Assembly (NCBI GenBank): GCA_035633215.1
Contig: DASQFI010000013.1
Span: forward strand, 1-53,639
Direction: 5' to 3'
Origin: DASQFI01 sp035633215
Lineage (GTDB): Bacteria > Acidobacteriota > Vicinamibacteria > Vicinamibacterales > SCN-69-37
Length of the DNA: 53,639 nt
In this document: piece by piece, positions 1 to 8,039 of the stretch
Layout: each line of letters opens with the position of its first letter
Numbering within the stretch: the stretch's first letter is position 1
Made by a program: the position numbers and the translations under genes
The notes under the pieces: model-generated
The model's input: the letters and a program-made list of their open reading frames with translations, nothing else
What the model was told of the DNA's origin: nothing
Database searches by the model: none

Positions 1-95
1 TCATCGAGGACCAGACGTACGGCCCCCGCCTTGAACTCCTCAGTGAACCGCCGTCGCGGTCGTCTTGCTGGTTTGCTTGATCCCATTTTGGACAT
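1..95 (-). CDS. IS3-family transposase OrfA, N-terminal part (runs off window)
   Basis: Reading the minus strand from the ATG at 93-95 gives 31 residues that include RRRFTEEFKAGAVRLVLD. This matches the opening of the helix-turn-helix OrfA protein of IS3-family elements, where a basic stretch is followed by the F-T-x-E-F-K signature. OrfA binds the terminal inverted repeats, and OrfB, made by frameshifting, carries the DDE catalytic domain; neither the rest of OrfA nor OrfB is in view. A purine-rich GAGAGG lies upstream of the ATG. Whether the element is intact cannot be judged. Confidence 0.75.
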   Translation of the reverse strand, partial: MSKMGSSKPARRPRRRFTEEFKAGAVRLVLD

Positions 96-131
96 CGTAT
101 CCGCCTCTCGGAAGATGTCCACGGAATCGGA

Positions 132-413
132 TCAATGCCATGCTGCCTCAGCCAACTCTGAGTCGCGTCGCTGCTGAACCGTTCGATCTTGGTCGGCGCG
201 CTGGTCTGCCTTGCGGCGCTCGGCTGCCTCCCGCCGCTGTTCAGGCGTCATCGTCGCGGCAGCGCCCACCGCGAAGCCCAGAAATGTTCCGAGGCATACC
301 AACAGCAAGACGCCAGCCCGACCGCGCGTTCGCACAAACGGCAAAGATGGGACCAGTAGTCCAAAGAAGAAGTACGCCGCAAGCAAAAGACTGAAGAACG
401 CCAAAAAGGCCAA
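132..413 (-). CDS. Hypothetical small membrane protein
   Basis: This 93-residue protein was not recognised. Residues 2-22 and about 33-54 are strongly hydrophobic (LAFFSLLLAAYFFFGLL; VLLLVCLGTFLGFAVGAAA) and look like two membrane segments. The C-terminal 38 residues are a charged helix rich in Glu, Arg and Gln (EQRREAAERRKADQRADQ), probably cytoplasmic. It lies just upstream of the IS3 transposase start on the same strand, and its stop codon is 37 bp from that ATG, so it may have been cut by the insertion. The hydrophobic pattern and lack of a competing frame favour a real gene, but there is no family support. Confidence 0.45.
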   Translation of the reverse strand: MAFLAFFSLLLAAYFFFGLLVPSLPFVRTRGRAGVLLLVCLGTFLGFAVGAAATMTPEQRREAAERRKADQRADQDRTVQQRRDSELAEAAWH

Positions 414-738
414 AGACGATGGTCATTCAGACACCAGTCCCGGGGAGCTGCAGGCCGGCCACGGTGACGCCATTATGCCCGTCAGTAGGTAGCCGATGCC
501 AGCACATCTAAGCGATTCTCAGCTTCTCCCCTTTTCCAATTGTCGGACGAGTCTCGTCTCAGGAACCGCCAGAATTGCGATCGGCTGTGCGATCTCTAAT
601 TCCAACGCCCTTGCGCCAGGGCTCCTGGAGGCGTCGAGCGGGCCGGTGAGTGGTGGGTATGGGTGAGCGAGTTTCAAGGGCCGAGAGGGGCACGCGGGGC
701 GCCGCGTGGGGCCTTCTAGGCGTCATCGGTGAGTGTGG
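414..738. other. Gap with no recognisable gene
   Basis: No convincing coding frame, tRNA or known repeat was seen in these 325 bp. A short GC-rich inverted stretch occurs near 680-715 but has no T-tract. Confidence 0.4.
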
Positions 739-951
739 TCACTCGTCGTCCATGACGAGGTCGGCGGGCACTCGAAGGCTGTCCGCGTGAACGTCGATCA
801 ACAGTCCGATCAGGTCACTCCGGGAAAGCCTTAGGCGCCCCATCGCCGCCTTGAGTTTGGCGTGATGCCGTCTCGTGAGCGTTACGCTGACCGGCTGCCG
901 CACCTTGCGCCGGAACAACGAGTCAGGCCCTGGCATCAATCGTTTTGGCAT
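739..951 (-). CDS. Small ribbon-helix-helix-like protein
   Basis: The 70-residue product has the layout of a CopG/MetJ-type ribbon-helix-helix DNA-binding protein. A short strand (QPVSVTLT, about residues 20-27) is followed by a first helix (HHAKLKAAMGRL), a turn with LSRSD and a second helix (LIGLLIDVHAD). Such proteins bind palindromic operators as dimers, often autoregulating or acting as antitoxins. The ATG is preceded by AGGTGGG at a suitable distance. A perfect 15-bp palindrome lies 100 bp upstream of its start (1051-1065) and is a natural candidate operator. No toxin gene is adjacent. The fold assignment is by pattern only. Confidence 0.5.
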   Translation of the reverse strand: MPKRLMPGPDSLFRRKVRQPVSVTLTRRHHAKLKAAMGRLRLSRSDLIGLLIDVHADSLRVPADLVMDDE

Positions 952-1050
952 TCAATCCCACCTATCGCTAGTAGCATTGGCACGCACCACGACGATGAGT
1001 ATGTGATTGATGTGGACAAATATGCAAGCGTGACTTGACTTCTGGCCCAT

Positions 1051-1065
1051 AATGATAGTATCATT
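1051..1065. promoter_or_regulatory. 15-bp perfect palindrome, candidate operator
   Basis: AATGATA-G-TATCATT is a perfect inverted repeat in the gap between a minus-strand RHH-like gene (start 951) and a plus-strand gene (start 1149). It lies 10 bp downstream of TTGACT (1035-1040), where a -10 region would be expected, so a bound repressor would block that promoter. The promoter's -10 element is weak. Confidence 0.45.
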
Positions 1066-1148
1066 GTGGTGCGGCGGGGGTTACATTTCCCCCGCCATTG
1101 CCCTGCAGATGACGGCGCTCGGGACCGAGCGGCCAATGGAGAACTACG

Positions 1149-1460
1149 ATGGCAAAGAAGCCCACGAAGAAGGTCACGCGCAAGGTGTCCTCACGACGCG
1201 ACAAACACGCCACTCCGGCGCCATCGACACCGCCACCCGCGCCGGCGGCGCCGACGGTTGCACCCGTAAAGACACGTCCGACCGCCCGATTCCATCGAGC
1301 ACACGCTTCCCCGGCGCAACGCCGTGGTGCGGAACTGGTCCGCTTCCTCCGCATTCACGCGAAGCGCCCCTATGGCCGACGCGGGGAGGCCAACACCATC
1401 GCGTTGGCCCGCGAAGTTGCGCACCTCGCCCGAATTGAACTCGGCGAGGTGAAGGAGTGA
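1149..1460 (+). CDS. Hypothetical basic protein
   Basis: The 103-residue product was not recognised. Its first 20 residues are Lys/Arg-rich (MAKKPTKKVTRKVSSRR), followed by a Pro/Ala-rich linker to about residue 45 and then a helical C-terminal part rich in Arg, Ala and Leu. The basic tail and disordered linker suggest nucleic-acid contact, but this is inference. Translation appears coupled to the next gene through a GTGA overlap at 1457-1460, supporting both as real. It lies downstream of the palindrome at 1051-1065. Confidence 0.45.
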   Translation: MAKKPTKKVTRKVSSRRDKHATPAPSTPPPAPAAPTVAPVKTRPTARFHRAHASPAQRRGAELVRFLRIHAKRPYGRRGEANTIALAREVAHLARIELGEVKE

Positions 1461-1918
1461 CGGCCACTCACCGCCGCCCGCAGCAGCGCTGGCTCGACGC
1501 GGCCGCCCGCCGCGCGGCCGCCCGCGCCGCCTTCTATGCCCGCGCTGACCACCTCGTGCAGGCGGACCTCGCCCGCCTCGACCGCTTACTGATGGTGCAG
1601 TCGCGCTATCACTTCGCGCGCACGATGCCGGACAACCCGCACTCGTACACGTTGCGCCGGCAGTGGTTGTGGCCGGGCGGGGATGACGATTTCTGCTGGG
1701 TCGTCGCGACGATGCGTATCATCGCGGACCGCGAGAAGTTCCCGCCCGGTCCGGGTGGCCGGTTTTACGAAATCCTCCACCGCGCCGGCCCGACCGGCGA
1801 CATCTTGAAATACTGGCCGATGGGCTGGTATGGCAACGGCGGGCCCATCACCCTGACCAACGGAAAGTTTGGGATTTTTCTCATCAACCGCAAACCCGTG
1901 CTGTCGGAGGACGAATGA
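1457..1918 (+). CDS. Hypothetical protein
   Basis: This 153-residue protein was not recognised. It starts with GTG overlapping the stop of the preceding gene by four bases, the usual sign of coupled translation. The N-terminal 50 residues form an Ala/Arg-rich helix. The C-terminal half is rich in Trp, Tyr and Gly with short aromatic clusters (RRQWLWPGGDDDFCWVV; ILKYWPMGWYGNGGP), suggesting a compact globular domain. Neither transmembrane segments nor metal-binding motifs are visible. The next gene, a serine recombinase, starts about 60 bp downstream, so it probably belongs to the same mobile-element operon. Confidence 0.45.
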   Translation: MTATHRRPQQRWLDAAARRAAARAAFYARADHLVQADLARLDRLLMVQSRYHFARTMPDNPHSYTLRRQWLWPGGDDDFCWVVATMRIIADREKFPPGPGGRFYEILHRAGPTGDILKYWPMGWYGNGGPITLTNGKFGIFLINRKPVLSEDE

Positions 1919-1979
1919 GGCGGCGTCCGCGTGGCATCGGGGGCACACCGTTGGGTGTGTGTGTCCGAGGGCGGGGCCG

Positions 1980-2672
1980 ATGACGGTAACTGGTGGCCGT
2001 GCGGTCGCTTATCGGCGCGTGAGCACCGTGGATCAGGCGGACTCGGGGCTCGGGCTGGAGGCGCAGCAGACGGCGATCGAGACGGCCGCTGCTCGCCTCG
2101 GATTGTCTTTGGCGGAGACGTTCACCGATGCGGGCGTGAGCGGCGGCGTCCCGCTCGAAGGGCGTCCGAACCTGGTCGCCGCGATTGACGCGCTGACCAC
2201 GGGCGACACGTTGGTCATCGCTCGACGCGATAGGCTCGGCCGCGATGTCCTCAACGTCGCCATGCTCGCGCGCCTGGTCGAACGGAAGGGCGCGCGCATC
2301 GTGTCGGCCGCTGGCGAGGGCACCGAAGACGACTCCCCCACATCGGTCTTGATGCGCCAAATCATCGACGCCTTCGCGGAATACGAGCGCGCGATCATTC
2401 GGGCTCGCACGAAATCCGCGATGGCCGCCGCCCGAGCGCGTGGCCAGCGGGTCGGCTGCATTCCGTTCGGCATGACCGTGGCCGCCGATGGCCGTACGCT
2501 CGTGCCGAACCTGGATGAGCGCGCTGTGCTCGCAGAGATTCGCCGCCTACGAGCGCGGGGCTACTGCCTCATCAGCATCGCCGACGAACTCAACCAGCGC
2601 GGGCTGCGGAACCGCCAGGGGCGCGAATGGAAAGCCTCGTTCGTCGGCCAGCTGCTCGAACGGCACCCGTGA
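1980..2672 (+). CDS. Serine recombinase, resolvase/invertase type
   Basis: The 230-residue protein has an N-terminal resolvase catalytic domain (about residues 8-150). The nucleophile serine lies in VAYRRVSTVDQ, and the arginine-containing DRLGRD segment follows. DAFAEYERAIIRARTKSAM then leads into the long dimer helix. The C-terminal part (VGCIPFGMTV to the end) resembles the start of a recombinase domain plus a small helix-turn-helix, giving a length between Tn3 resolvases (about 185) and large integrases (500+). I chose the ATG at 1980, preceded by GAGGGCGGGG, over an earlier in-frame ATG at 1869 that overlaps the previous gene. It probably resolves or inverts DNA for the element. The WYL gene ends 9 bp downstream on the other strand. 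Confidence 0.85.
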   Translation: MTVTGGRAVAYRRVSTVDQADSGLGLEAQQTAIETAAARLGLSLAETFTDAGVSGGVPLEGRPNLVAAIDALTTGDTLVIARRDRLGRDVLNVAMLARLVERKGARIVSAAGEGTEDDSPTSVLMRQIIDAFAEYERAIIRARTKSAMAAARARGQRVGCIPFGMTVAADGRTLVPNLDERAVLAEIRRLRARGYCLISIADELNQRGLRNRQGREWKASFVGQLLERHP

Positions 2673-2680
2673 TGCGGGCA

Positions 2681-3265
2681 CTACACCCGAGAACTCGGAG
2701 CGTGCTTGGCCGCCTCTTCAAGGAACAGGGTCAATGCGACCGACAGATGCGCAAAGGTGCGTGCCCGCTCGAACGTCGGAGCCGACACGTAGAACGGCCG
2801 TTTCGACTTCACGCCTTCCTCCCGCCAGCCGCCGCCGTCGTCCCAGGCGTCGATGACGAACTCGTTGAACATGATGGCGACGTCGGCTCCCTTCCGCAGC
2901 TTGCCGTTCTTGAACCGCGAATGGAGCGAGACACAGGTGTCCGTAACGTCAACGTGCCACCCCAGCGCGTGCAGACGTTCGAGGTGCGACACGATGGCGA
3001 CGGGCAACGTCCGGGAGTCGTCTACATGACCGGTCGGGTCGTAGGCGCGCGCACTGCCCTCAGCGCCAGCCAGCTGCAAATAGGCGAGCTTGAACGTCTT
3101 GTCGATTCCGGCGGCGACGTCATGCGCCACAACCTCTTCGTCGGAGACGGCAAGAGGAACGATTTCACGGATGGTTCCTGGCTGACTCCCGCACTGATAC
3201 ACGACGCGGATGATCTCGCCCGCAGTCGATGCAGCCATCAGACGGGCGCGAAGGTCATCGCTCAT
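2681..3265 (-). CDS. Stand-alone WYL-domain protein
   Basis: The first 70 residues of this 194-residue protein fit the WYL domain. A strand (RVVYQCGSQPGTIREIVPLAV) is followed by VVAHDVAAGIDKTFKLAYLQLA, matching the family pattern of I-x-Y, a return strand ending in P-L and a segment ending in F-x-L-x-x-I/L. WYL domains sense ligands, often nucleic-acid fragments, in regulators of phage defence, DNA damage and CRISPR systems, usually behind a helix-turn-helix that is absent here. Residues 95-194 are not recognised. It is convergent with the serine recombinase and may regulate the element, which is inference. Confidence 0.6.
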   Translation of the reverse strand: MSDDLRARLMAASTAGEIIRVVYQCGSQPGTIREIVPLAVSDEEVVAHDVAAGIDKTFKLAYLQLAGAEGSARAYDPTGHVDDSRTLPVAIVSHLERLHALGWHVDVTDTCVSLHSRFKNGKLRKGADVAIMFNEFVIDAWDDGGGWREEGVKSKRPFYVSAPTFERARTFAHLSVALTLFLEEAAKHAPSSRV

Positions 3266-3374
3266 CGGCTGGAAGTGTATTTCATGGACCTAGGCACGAC
3301 TGCGTCTGTGTTACCATGTGCGCCGCACCGTCGCGGGCGTCCCAAACGCTTGCGGTCGGTACTTCGCGGGGGTA

Positions 3375-3510
3375 ACCGAGAGGCATGCACGACCCCTGCG
3401 GAATGCCTCCAGCTCGGTCGGCTACGACGGTCTGGGAGGAGACGGCAGCGAATCGACCCGTGCGAATCGCCTGCCGCCCAAGTGAGATGTAAAAGCGGGA
3501 ATCTCCCGCC
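3375..3510 (+). ncRNA. Candidate structured RNA or leader (several hairpins)
   Basis: The 287-bp gap between the WYL gene and the RHH gene has no good coding frame but contains consecutive hairpins. ACCGAGAGGCAT at 3375 pairs with ATGCCTCCAGCTCGGT ending near 3418, leaving a four-base bulge. A GGCAG...CTGCC pair with repeated CGAATCG words lies near 3440-3482. GCGGGA-ATC-TCCCGC lies near 3494-3510. It could be a small RNA, a leader or a recombination site. No promoter or Rfam-type signature was recognised. Confidence 0.25.
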
Positions 3511-3552
3511 TCCTCTCCGTTGCGGTGGTGTGTCCACTGCGCGGAGCAGGCA

Positions 3553-3759
3553 GTGCCAGAAATTCAAGCCCTACGCACTCTTCGACAGGAGTCTTTCCGG
3601 ATTCCTCACGACCTCCATGTCGCCGTCGAGGCGATTGCAGCGCGAGAACGAAGCAGCGTCAGCGCCATCATTCGTCGCGCGATTGTCTTTGAGGTCGAGC
3701 GCCAGCGTCGGAGTCGGCGCTACGCGAACCAGACGGAGTTCGTTGAGGCCGGGTCGTGA
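3553..3759 (+). CDS. Ribbon-helix-helix protein
   Basis: From the GTG at 3553, preceded by GGAG seven bases upstream, this encodes 68 residues. QESFRIPHDLHVAVEAIAAR matches the RHH strand and first helix, and SSVSAIIRRAIVFEVERQRR matches the turn and second helix. An earlier in-frame ATG at 3520 would add 11 Cys-rich residues with no ribosome site. RHH proteins bind operators as dimers and often control the neighbouring recombinase or plasmid-type genes. Its stop overlaps the next GTG start by four bases, so it is coupled to the two downstream genes ending with the large recombinase. Confidence 0.65.
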   Translation: MPEIQALRTLRQESFRIPHDLHVAVEAIAARERSSVSAIIRRAIVFEVERQRRSRRYANQTEFVEAGS

Positions 3760-3941
3760 GCGCCCGCAAGCCGCGCCTCGTCCGGTCGAATCCTCAGCGT
3801 CCCGAGGCCGACGTGCGTGAGCCTGGGGACTTCAGCGACCCGGAGAGCCAGCGCGTTCTCGATGCGATGGCGGTTGCTGTAGCCCGCGAGCTTGGACGGC
3901 AGGCGGCGCGCGATTGGTGGCAGGGGGAGAACCGCCGATGA
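3756..3941 (+). CDS. Small hypothetical protein in recombinase operon
   Basis: A 61-residue product starting with GTG. It overlaps the RHH gene stop (GTGA) and the start of the large recombinase (ATGA). The first half is basic and Pro-rich; the second half is an amphipathic helix (SQRVLDAMAVAVARELGRQA) ending in a Trp-containing tail. Double translational coupling is the main evidence that it is expressed. Small proteins at this position sometimes act as recombination directionality factors for large serine recombinases, but nothing in the sequence proves it. Confidence 0.5.
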   Translation: MSARKPRLVRSNPQRPEADVREPGDFSDPESQRVLDAMAVAVARELGRQAARDWWQGENRR

Positions 3942-5616
3942 AGCGCGTGGCCATCTACGCTCGCTACTCCAGCGATAGACAGAAGCCGGTCTCCATCGAC
4001 GACCAGTTACGCGACTGTCGGGCCTATGCCGCCCGTGAGGGCTGGACGGTTGTCGCCGAGCATACCGACCCTGTGTGGTCCGGCCGCACCTACCGGACCC
4101 GACCAGGGTTGCAGGCCCTTGTCCGCGATGCGGTGAACGGGGAATGCGACACCGTGCTGGCCTTCGACCTTGACCGAATCTCCCGTGACTTGGCGGACCC
4201 CGCGATTTTCTTCAAGAAAATGCGGTTCGCCCGTGTGGATATCGTCACCATCGCCGATGGCGTCCTCGGCCCGATGCACATCGGCATGAAAGGCACCATG
4301 AATGCGATGGAGCGCGACAAAATCGTGTTCCACACGCGGCGTGGGCTACGCGGTCGGATTGCCAAGGGTCGGTCGGCGGGCGGCTGCGCATACGGCTATC
4401 GTGTCGTCCGCGACGGGCCGTTGGTGCCAGACCCGAAGACTGGCGACCTGGTTCACGAGCGGGGCCTCCGGGAGATTGACCCCGAGCAGGCAGCGGTTGT
4501 CCAACGCATTTTCCGGGACTTCGCGGCCGGCATCAGCCCGAAGGCAATCGCGATTGCCCTCAATCGGGAAGGCGTGCCGAGTCCTGGTGCCCGATACCGC
4601 TACAGGAGCCGTGGACCGACGCCGTGGAGTCCGAGCACGATTCACGGTCACGCCCGGCGTGGCACTGGCATTCTCAACAACGAGCTGTACATCGGGCGGC
4701 GCGTCTGGAACCGACACCAATTTGATTTCGACCCCGACAGCGAGCGTCGAGTGGCGCGGCTGCACGACCAATCTGAATGGGTCGTGAAGGACGAGCCGCA
4801 CCTTCGTATCATCGAGCCCGAGTTGTGGGCGGCGGCAAAGGCACGGCAAGAACGGACGCTGCAACGGATCGCCGCATTCGCGCGAACTGAGCAGAAGGGC
4901 TCCGGCATCGGCGCGGTGCGCCGCCCGATCTACGTCTTCTCCGGCCTGACGAAGTGCCAGGCTTGCGGCGGCTCCTATTGCGTGTGGCATCGAACGACTC
5001 TCAGGTGTTACAACCACGCACGCGGAACCTGCTCGAATGCGCGAACGATTCGGTTGGCCGAACTGGAAGGCCGAGTGTTCACTGCCCTCGAAACGAAGTT
5101 CTTCCAGGGTGACGCGTTCGATGCCTTCTGCGAATCGTTCGTCTCGGAGGTCAACCGGCTCCGTCGCGAGCATCGCGTAAAGCAGGCCGAGGCTCCCCGC
5201 GAACTCGCCCGAATCAATCGGCGCTCGAAGGACATCATGGAACTGCTGTTGAACGGGTTCCGCGACGAGGCGTGGAAGCTGGAGCTTCAGCAAATCGAGC
5301 AGCGGCGCGCTCAGCTCGAAGCGACGATCGAGGCAACGGCGGCAGAGCCACCGGCCCCGGCGCTCCACCCGCAGATGGCGGCGGTGTTCGCGCAGAAGGT
5401 CCGGCAGCTTCGGGCGGCCCTCAACCAGGACGACCCACTGCTTCGTGAGCCTGCAAGGGATGCGCTCCGCAACTTCGTTGATCGAATCGACATTCCATCT
5501 GACCCGTCCGCGCTCCTGACGGTGCGCGGTGTCATGGGCGAAATGCTGCAGGCCGCTGCCGGCCCCGAGGGCTCAGCGGCGGTCGCGCAATTGGTCACTT
5601 TGGTTGGTGAGAAAGT

Positions 5617-5638
<22 letters not shown>
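3938..5638 (+). CDS. Large serine recombinase (integrase)
   Basis: The 566-residue protein has the three parts of large serine recombinases. The resolvase catalytic domain spans about residues 3-150, with the nucleophile serine in YARYSSDRQ and the arginine motif FDLDRISRD. A recombinase domain (about 165-280) begins near GCAYGYRVV. A zinc ribbon has Cys at 340, 343, 357 and 365, followed by a coiled-coil-rich C-terminal region (about 375-480). The ATG at 3938 follows GGGGGAGA and overlaps the previous stop. The last seven codons and the stop lie inside the tRNA-fMet 3' end (5617 onward), so they are encoded by the attachment junction. It probably integrates and excises the element here. Confidence 0.9.
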
Positions 5639-5693
<55 letters not shown>

Positions 5694-5721
5694 ACAAGGA
5701 AACACTGAGCGTATCACGTGC

Positions 5722-6591
5722 TTGAAGCCAGCCATCGGCCGTGACAGATTTCCGAGTGGCGCTGGCCTGGCGCCTCACCTCGACTCGGCCTCCCCCCGCG
5801 GGGCCTACAATCGGGGCAAAGGGGTCCACACCTCGGGCCGAACAACGTGGGTTCTTCACGGTCGCGCTCTCAAGAAACTCATTCGTGCTCGTGCCGCCAG
5901 GACCGGCGAACGCTATACCGCCCCGCGCAGGCACGTGCTGAAAGACCTCCAGGCGCGCACCACCGCCTCGATTCCCGCGCAACCAGCTCGCGCGGCGGCC
6001 AGCTCCAAGGGAAGCGTGTCCGACGAGAAATTCCGCGAGAAGACCGGGCACGGCCTCGACCACTGGTTCGAGGTCCTCGATCGATTCGGCGGCGTCGAGA
6101 AGGGCCACACGGCCGCGGCGCGGCACCTGTATGACACGCATGGCGTCGACGGCTGGTACGCGCAAGGCATCACGGTCGCCTATGAGCGCGCCCGCGGAGT
6201 GCGCGTGGTCAACCAGCGCCGCGACGGCCAGTCCGAGGTGTCGGTGTCGAAGGTGCTTCCGGTCACGACGACGGGGGACGTCGTCAAGGCAATCGCCGAT
6301 CCGCGCCGGCGCCGCCGATGGACCGGAACAGTTGATCCGGAGCTGGCGGCCGCGGTCTCCGCGGCGTTCGGCAGCGCCTCGAAGGGATTCGTCGTGAAGC
6401 CGAACAACGAAGCGCGCTGCCGCTTCCCCTGGGGCGCGACGACCGTGCAGCTCTATGTCTTGCCAAAACCAGGCGGCAAGTCGTCCATTGTTGCTGTGAA
6501 CGCCAAACTGGGACGGGCGGCGCTCGTGGAAGAGCGACGTGGACTCTGGCGAACGGCCCTGGGTGCTTTGGCGGACTCCTTGGCGCGGTGA
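5722..6591 (+). CDS. DUF4287 / SRPBCC-domain protein (start uncertain)
   Basis: The reading frame carries a helical motif ARAARTGERYTAPRRHVL (near 5884-5940), seen in many actinobacterial and acidobacterial proteins. A DUF4287-like segment follows (TGHGLDHWFEVLDRFG through HLYDTHGVDGWYAQ), then a START/SRPBCC-like C-terminal domain (EVSVSKVLPV to the end). The open frame runs back into the tRNA, so the true start must be later. A TTG at 5722 is the only usual start codon before the first motif; GTG codons at 5935 and 6016 are shorter alternatives. SRPBCC domains bind hydrophobic ligands; the exact role is unknown. It ends 19 bp before the sirtuin start. Confidence 0.65.
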   Translation: MKPAIGRDRFPSGAGLAPHLDSASPRGAYNRGKGVHTSGRTTWVLHGRALKKLIRARAARTGERYTAPRRHVLKDLQARTTASIPAQPARAAASSKGSVSDEKFREKTGHGLDHWFEVLDRFGGVEKGHTAAARHLYDTHGVDGWYAQGITVAYERARGVRVVNQRRDGQSEVSVSKVLPVTTTGDVVKAIADPRRRRRWTGTVDPELAAAVSAAFGSASKGFVVKPNNEARCRFPWGATTVQLYVLPKPGGKSSIVAVNAKLGRAALVEERRGLWRTALGALADSLAR

Positions 6592-6610
6592 GTCGTATCA
6601 CAATGATTTT

Positions 6611-7360
6611 GTGACCGACCTCCAACGGGTCGCGGCCGAGATTCGCGGCGCCCGGCGAGTGACCGCGCTCACCGGCGCCGGCGTCTCGGCCGCGTCCGGC
6701 ATCCCGACGTTCCGGGGCGCGGACGGGCTCTGGAAGAAAGTGCGCGCGGAGACGCTCGCGACGCCCGAGGCGTTCGAGAACGATCCAAAGCTGGTCTGGG
6801 AGTGGTACGACTGGCGCCGCCAGAGCGTGGCGGGCGCGCAGCCGAATCCCGCGCACGATGTCCTCGCGAAATGGACCCGCGAGCGGCCGGGTTTCACGCT
6901 GATCACACAGAACGTGGACGGCCTCCACGAAAAAGCCGGCGCCGAACGGCTCGTGCGGCTTCACGGGTCCATCTGGCACGTCCGCTGTTACCAGCGATGT
7001 GACGCCGGTCAACGCGACTGGCGAGACGACACCACGCCTCTGCCCACGCTTCCGCCGCGCTGCCCGCATTGCGGCGGCATCGTCCGTCCCGGCGTCGTGT
7101 GGTTTGGCGAAGGGCTGGATCCCGACGACGTCGCCAGGGCGACGGAGGCCAGCGAGTGTGACCTCTTCCTCACCATCGGCACCTCGGCCGTCGTCTACCC
7201 CGCCGCGGGTCTGGTGCACCAGGCCAAACGGCGCGGCGCGTTTACAGTGGAGATCAACCTCGAATCGACCGACGCGTCACGGATTGTCGACGTGGGCCTC
7301 AGAGGACAAGCGGCGGAGATTCTGACCAGCCTGGATGTCGCGATCCGAGGGCGTACGTAG
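6611..7360 (+). CDS. cobB: NAD-dependent protein deacylase, sirtuin class III
   Basis: This 249-residue Sir2 protein removes acyl groups from lysines using NAD. The NAD-binding motif GAGVSAASGIPTFR is at residues 22-35, TQNVDGLHEKAG near 100 and the catalytic His in RLHGS near 120. A zinc site is formed by two Cys pairs (CYQRC and CPHC). Tyr66 and Arg69 in WEWYDWRRQ are the signature of class III enzymes, which prefer succinyl or malonyl groups (SIRT5-like), so desuccinylation is likely. I chose the GTG at 6611, which starts just before the conserved helix; the ATG at 6539 would overlap the previous gene. Convergent with dcd. Confidence 0.9.
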   Translation: MTDLQRVAAEIRGARRVTALTGAGVSAASGIPTFRGADGLWKKVRAETLATPEAFENDPKLVWEWYDWRRQSVAGAQPNPAHDVLAKWTRERPGFTLITQNVDGLHEKAGAERLVRLHGSIWHVRCYQRCDAGQRDWRDDTTPLPTLPPRCPHCGGIVRPGVVWFGEGLDPDDVARATEASECDLFLTIGTSAVVYPAAGLVHQAKRRGAFTVEINLESTDASRIVDVGLRGQAAEILTSLDVAIRGRT

Positions 7361-7421
7361 CCGATTCCAGGAATGCGCCGGATCTATCGGTAGAAAGGGG
7401 CGGTAGCGGCCGTGCCCGGCA

Positions 7422-7976
7422 TCAGACTTTCGGCAGCGTCACGCCTTGCTGCTTCAGGTACTTGCCCTTCTTGTCGGCATACGACCGCTCGCAGGGCTCG
7501 TCGCTTTGAAAGAACAGCACCTGCGCGATGCCTTCGTTCGCGTAGATACGCGCCGGCAGTGGTGTCGTATTCGAAATCTCGAGCGTGACCGTGCCCTCCC
7601 ACTCGGGCTCGAAGGGGGTGACGTTGACGATGATGCCGCAGCGCGCGTACGTCGACTTACCGAGGCAGACGGTCAGCACGTCGCGCGGGATCCGGAAATA
7701 TTCGATGGTTCGCGCGAGCGCGAAGGAATTTGGCGGCACGATGCAGGCGTCCGCCTTGATGTCCACGAACGACCGCGGATCGAAGTTCTTCGGATCGATG
7801 ACGGTGTTGTTGATGTTCGTGAACACCTTGAACTCGTCGGCCACCCGGATGTCGTACCCGTAGGACGACAAGCCATATGAAACGACGCCCGCGCGGACCT
7901 GCGAATCGACGAACGGCTCGATCATCTTGTGCTCGAGCGCCATTCGGCGAATCCACTTGTCGGATTTAATGGACAG
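7422..7976 (-). CDS. dcd: dCTP deaminase
   Basis: Deaminates dCTP to dUTP, feeding dUMP and thymidylate synthesis. The sequence follows Pseudomonas-type Dcd nearly throughout: SIKSDKWIRRMA at the start, SSYGYDIRVADEFKVFT, PPNSFALARTIEYFRIPR with the catalytic Glu region after it, GKSTYARCGI and the C-terminal GKYLKQQGVTLPKV. The length from the CTG at 7976 is 184 residues, close to the family's 188. That CTG is preceded by AGGGAG with six bases between and aligns with the family's Met1. The only upstream start is a TTG at 8024, inside a repeat hairpin. Use of CTG is therefore inferred. Follows ndk and the DUF2905 gene in one minus-strand run. Confidence 0.92.
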   Translation of the reverse strand: MSIKSDKWIRRMALEHKMIEPFVDSQVRAGVVSYGLSSYGYDIRVADEFKVFTNINNTVIDPKNFDPRSFVDIKADACIVPPNSFALARTIEYFRIPRDVLTVCLGKSTYARCGIIVNVTPFEPEWEGTVTLEISNTTPLPARIYANEGIAQVLFFQSDEPCERSYADKKGKYLKQQGVTLPKV

Positions 7977-7998
7977 ATAGAACTCCCTGACGTTTGTT

Positions 7999-8037
7999 AA
8001 GGGGACTGACCCGCCTGTCGGCAAGCGGGGGTCAGGC
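7999..8037 (-). repeat. Intergenic hairpin (GGGGACTGACCC family)
   Basis: GACTGACCCGC and GCGGGGGTCAGGC form an imperfect inverted repeat directly upstream of the dcd ribosome site and overlapping the end of the DUF2905 gap. GGGGTCAGTCCCC-type words are frequent intergenic repeats in related genomes as far as I recall; that is not checkable here. Confidence 0.4.
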
Positions 8038-8039
8038 CG

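Noticed and set aside
2627..3820. 397-residue plus-strand frame
   Set aside because: It runs antisense to the WYL gene and the RHH gene region, and its protein has no family pattern; a high-GC shadow.
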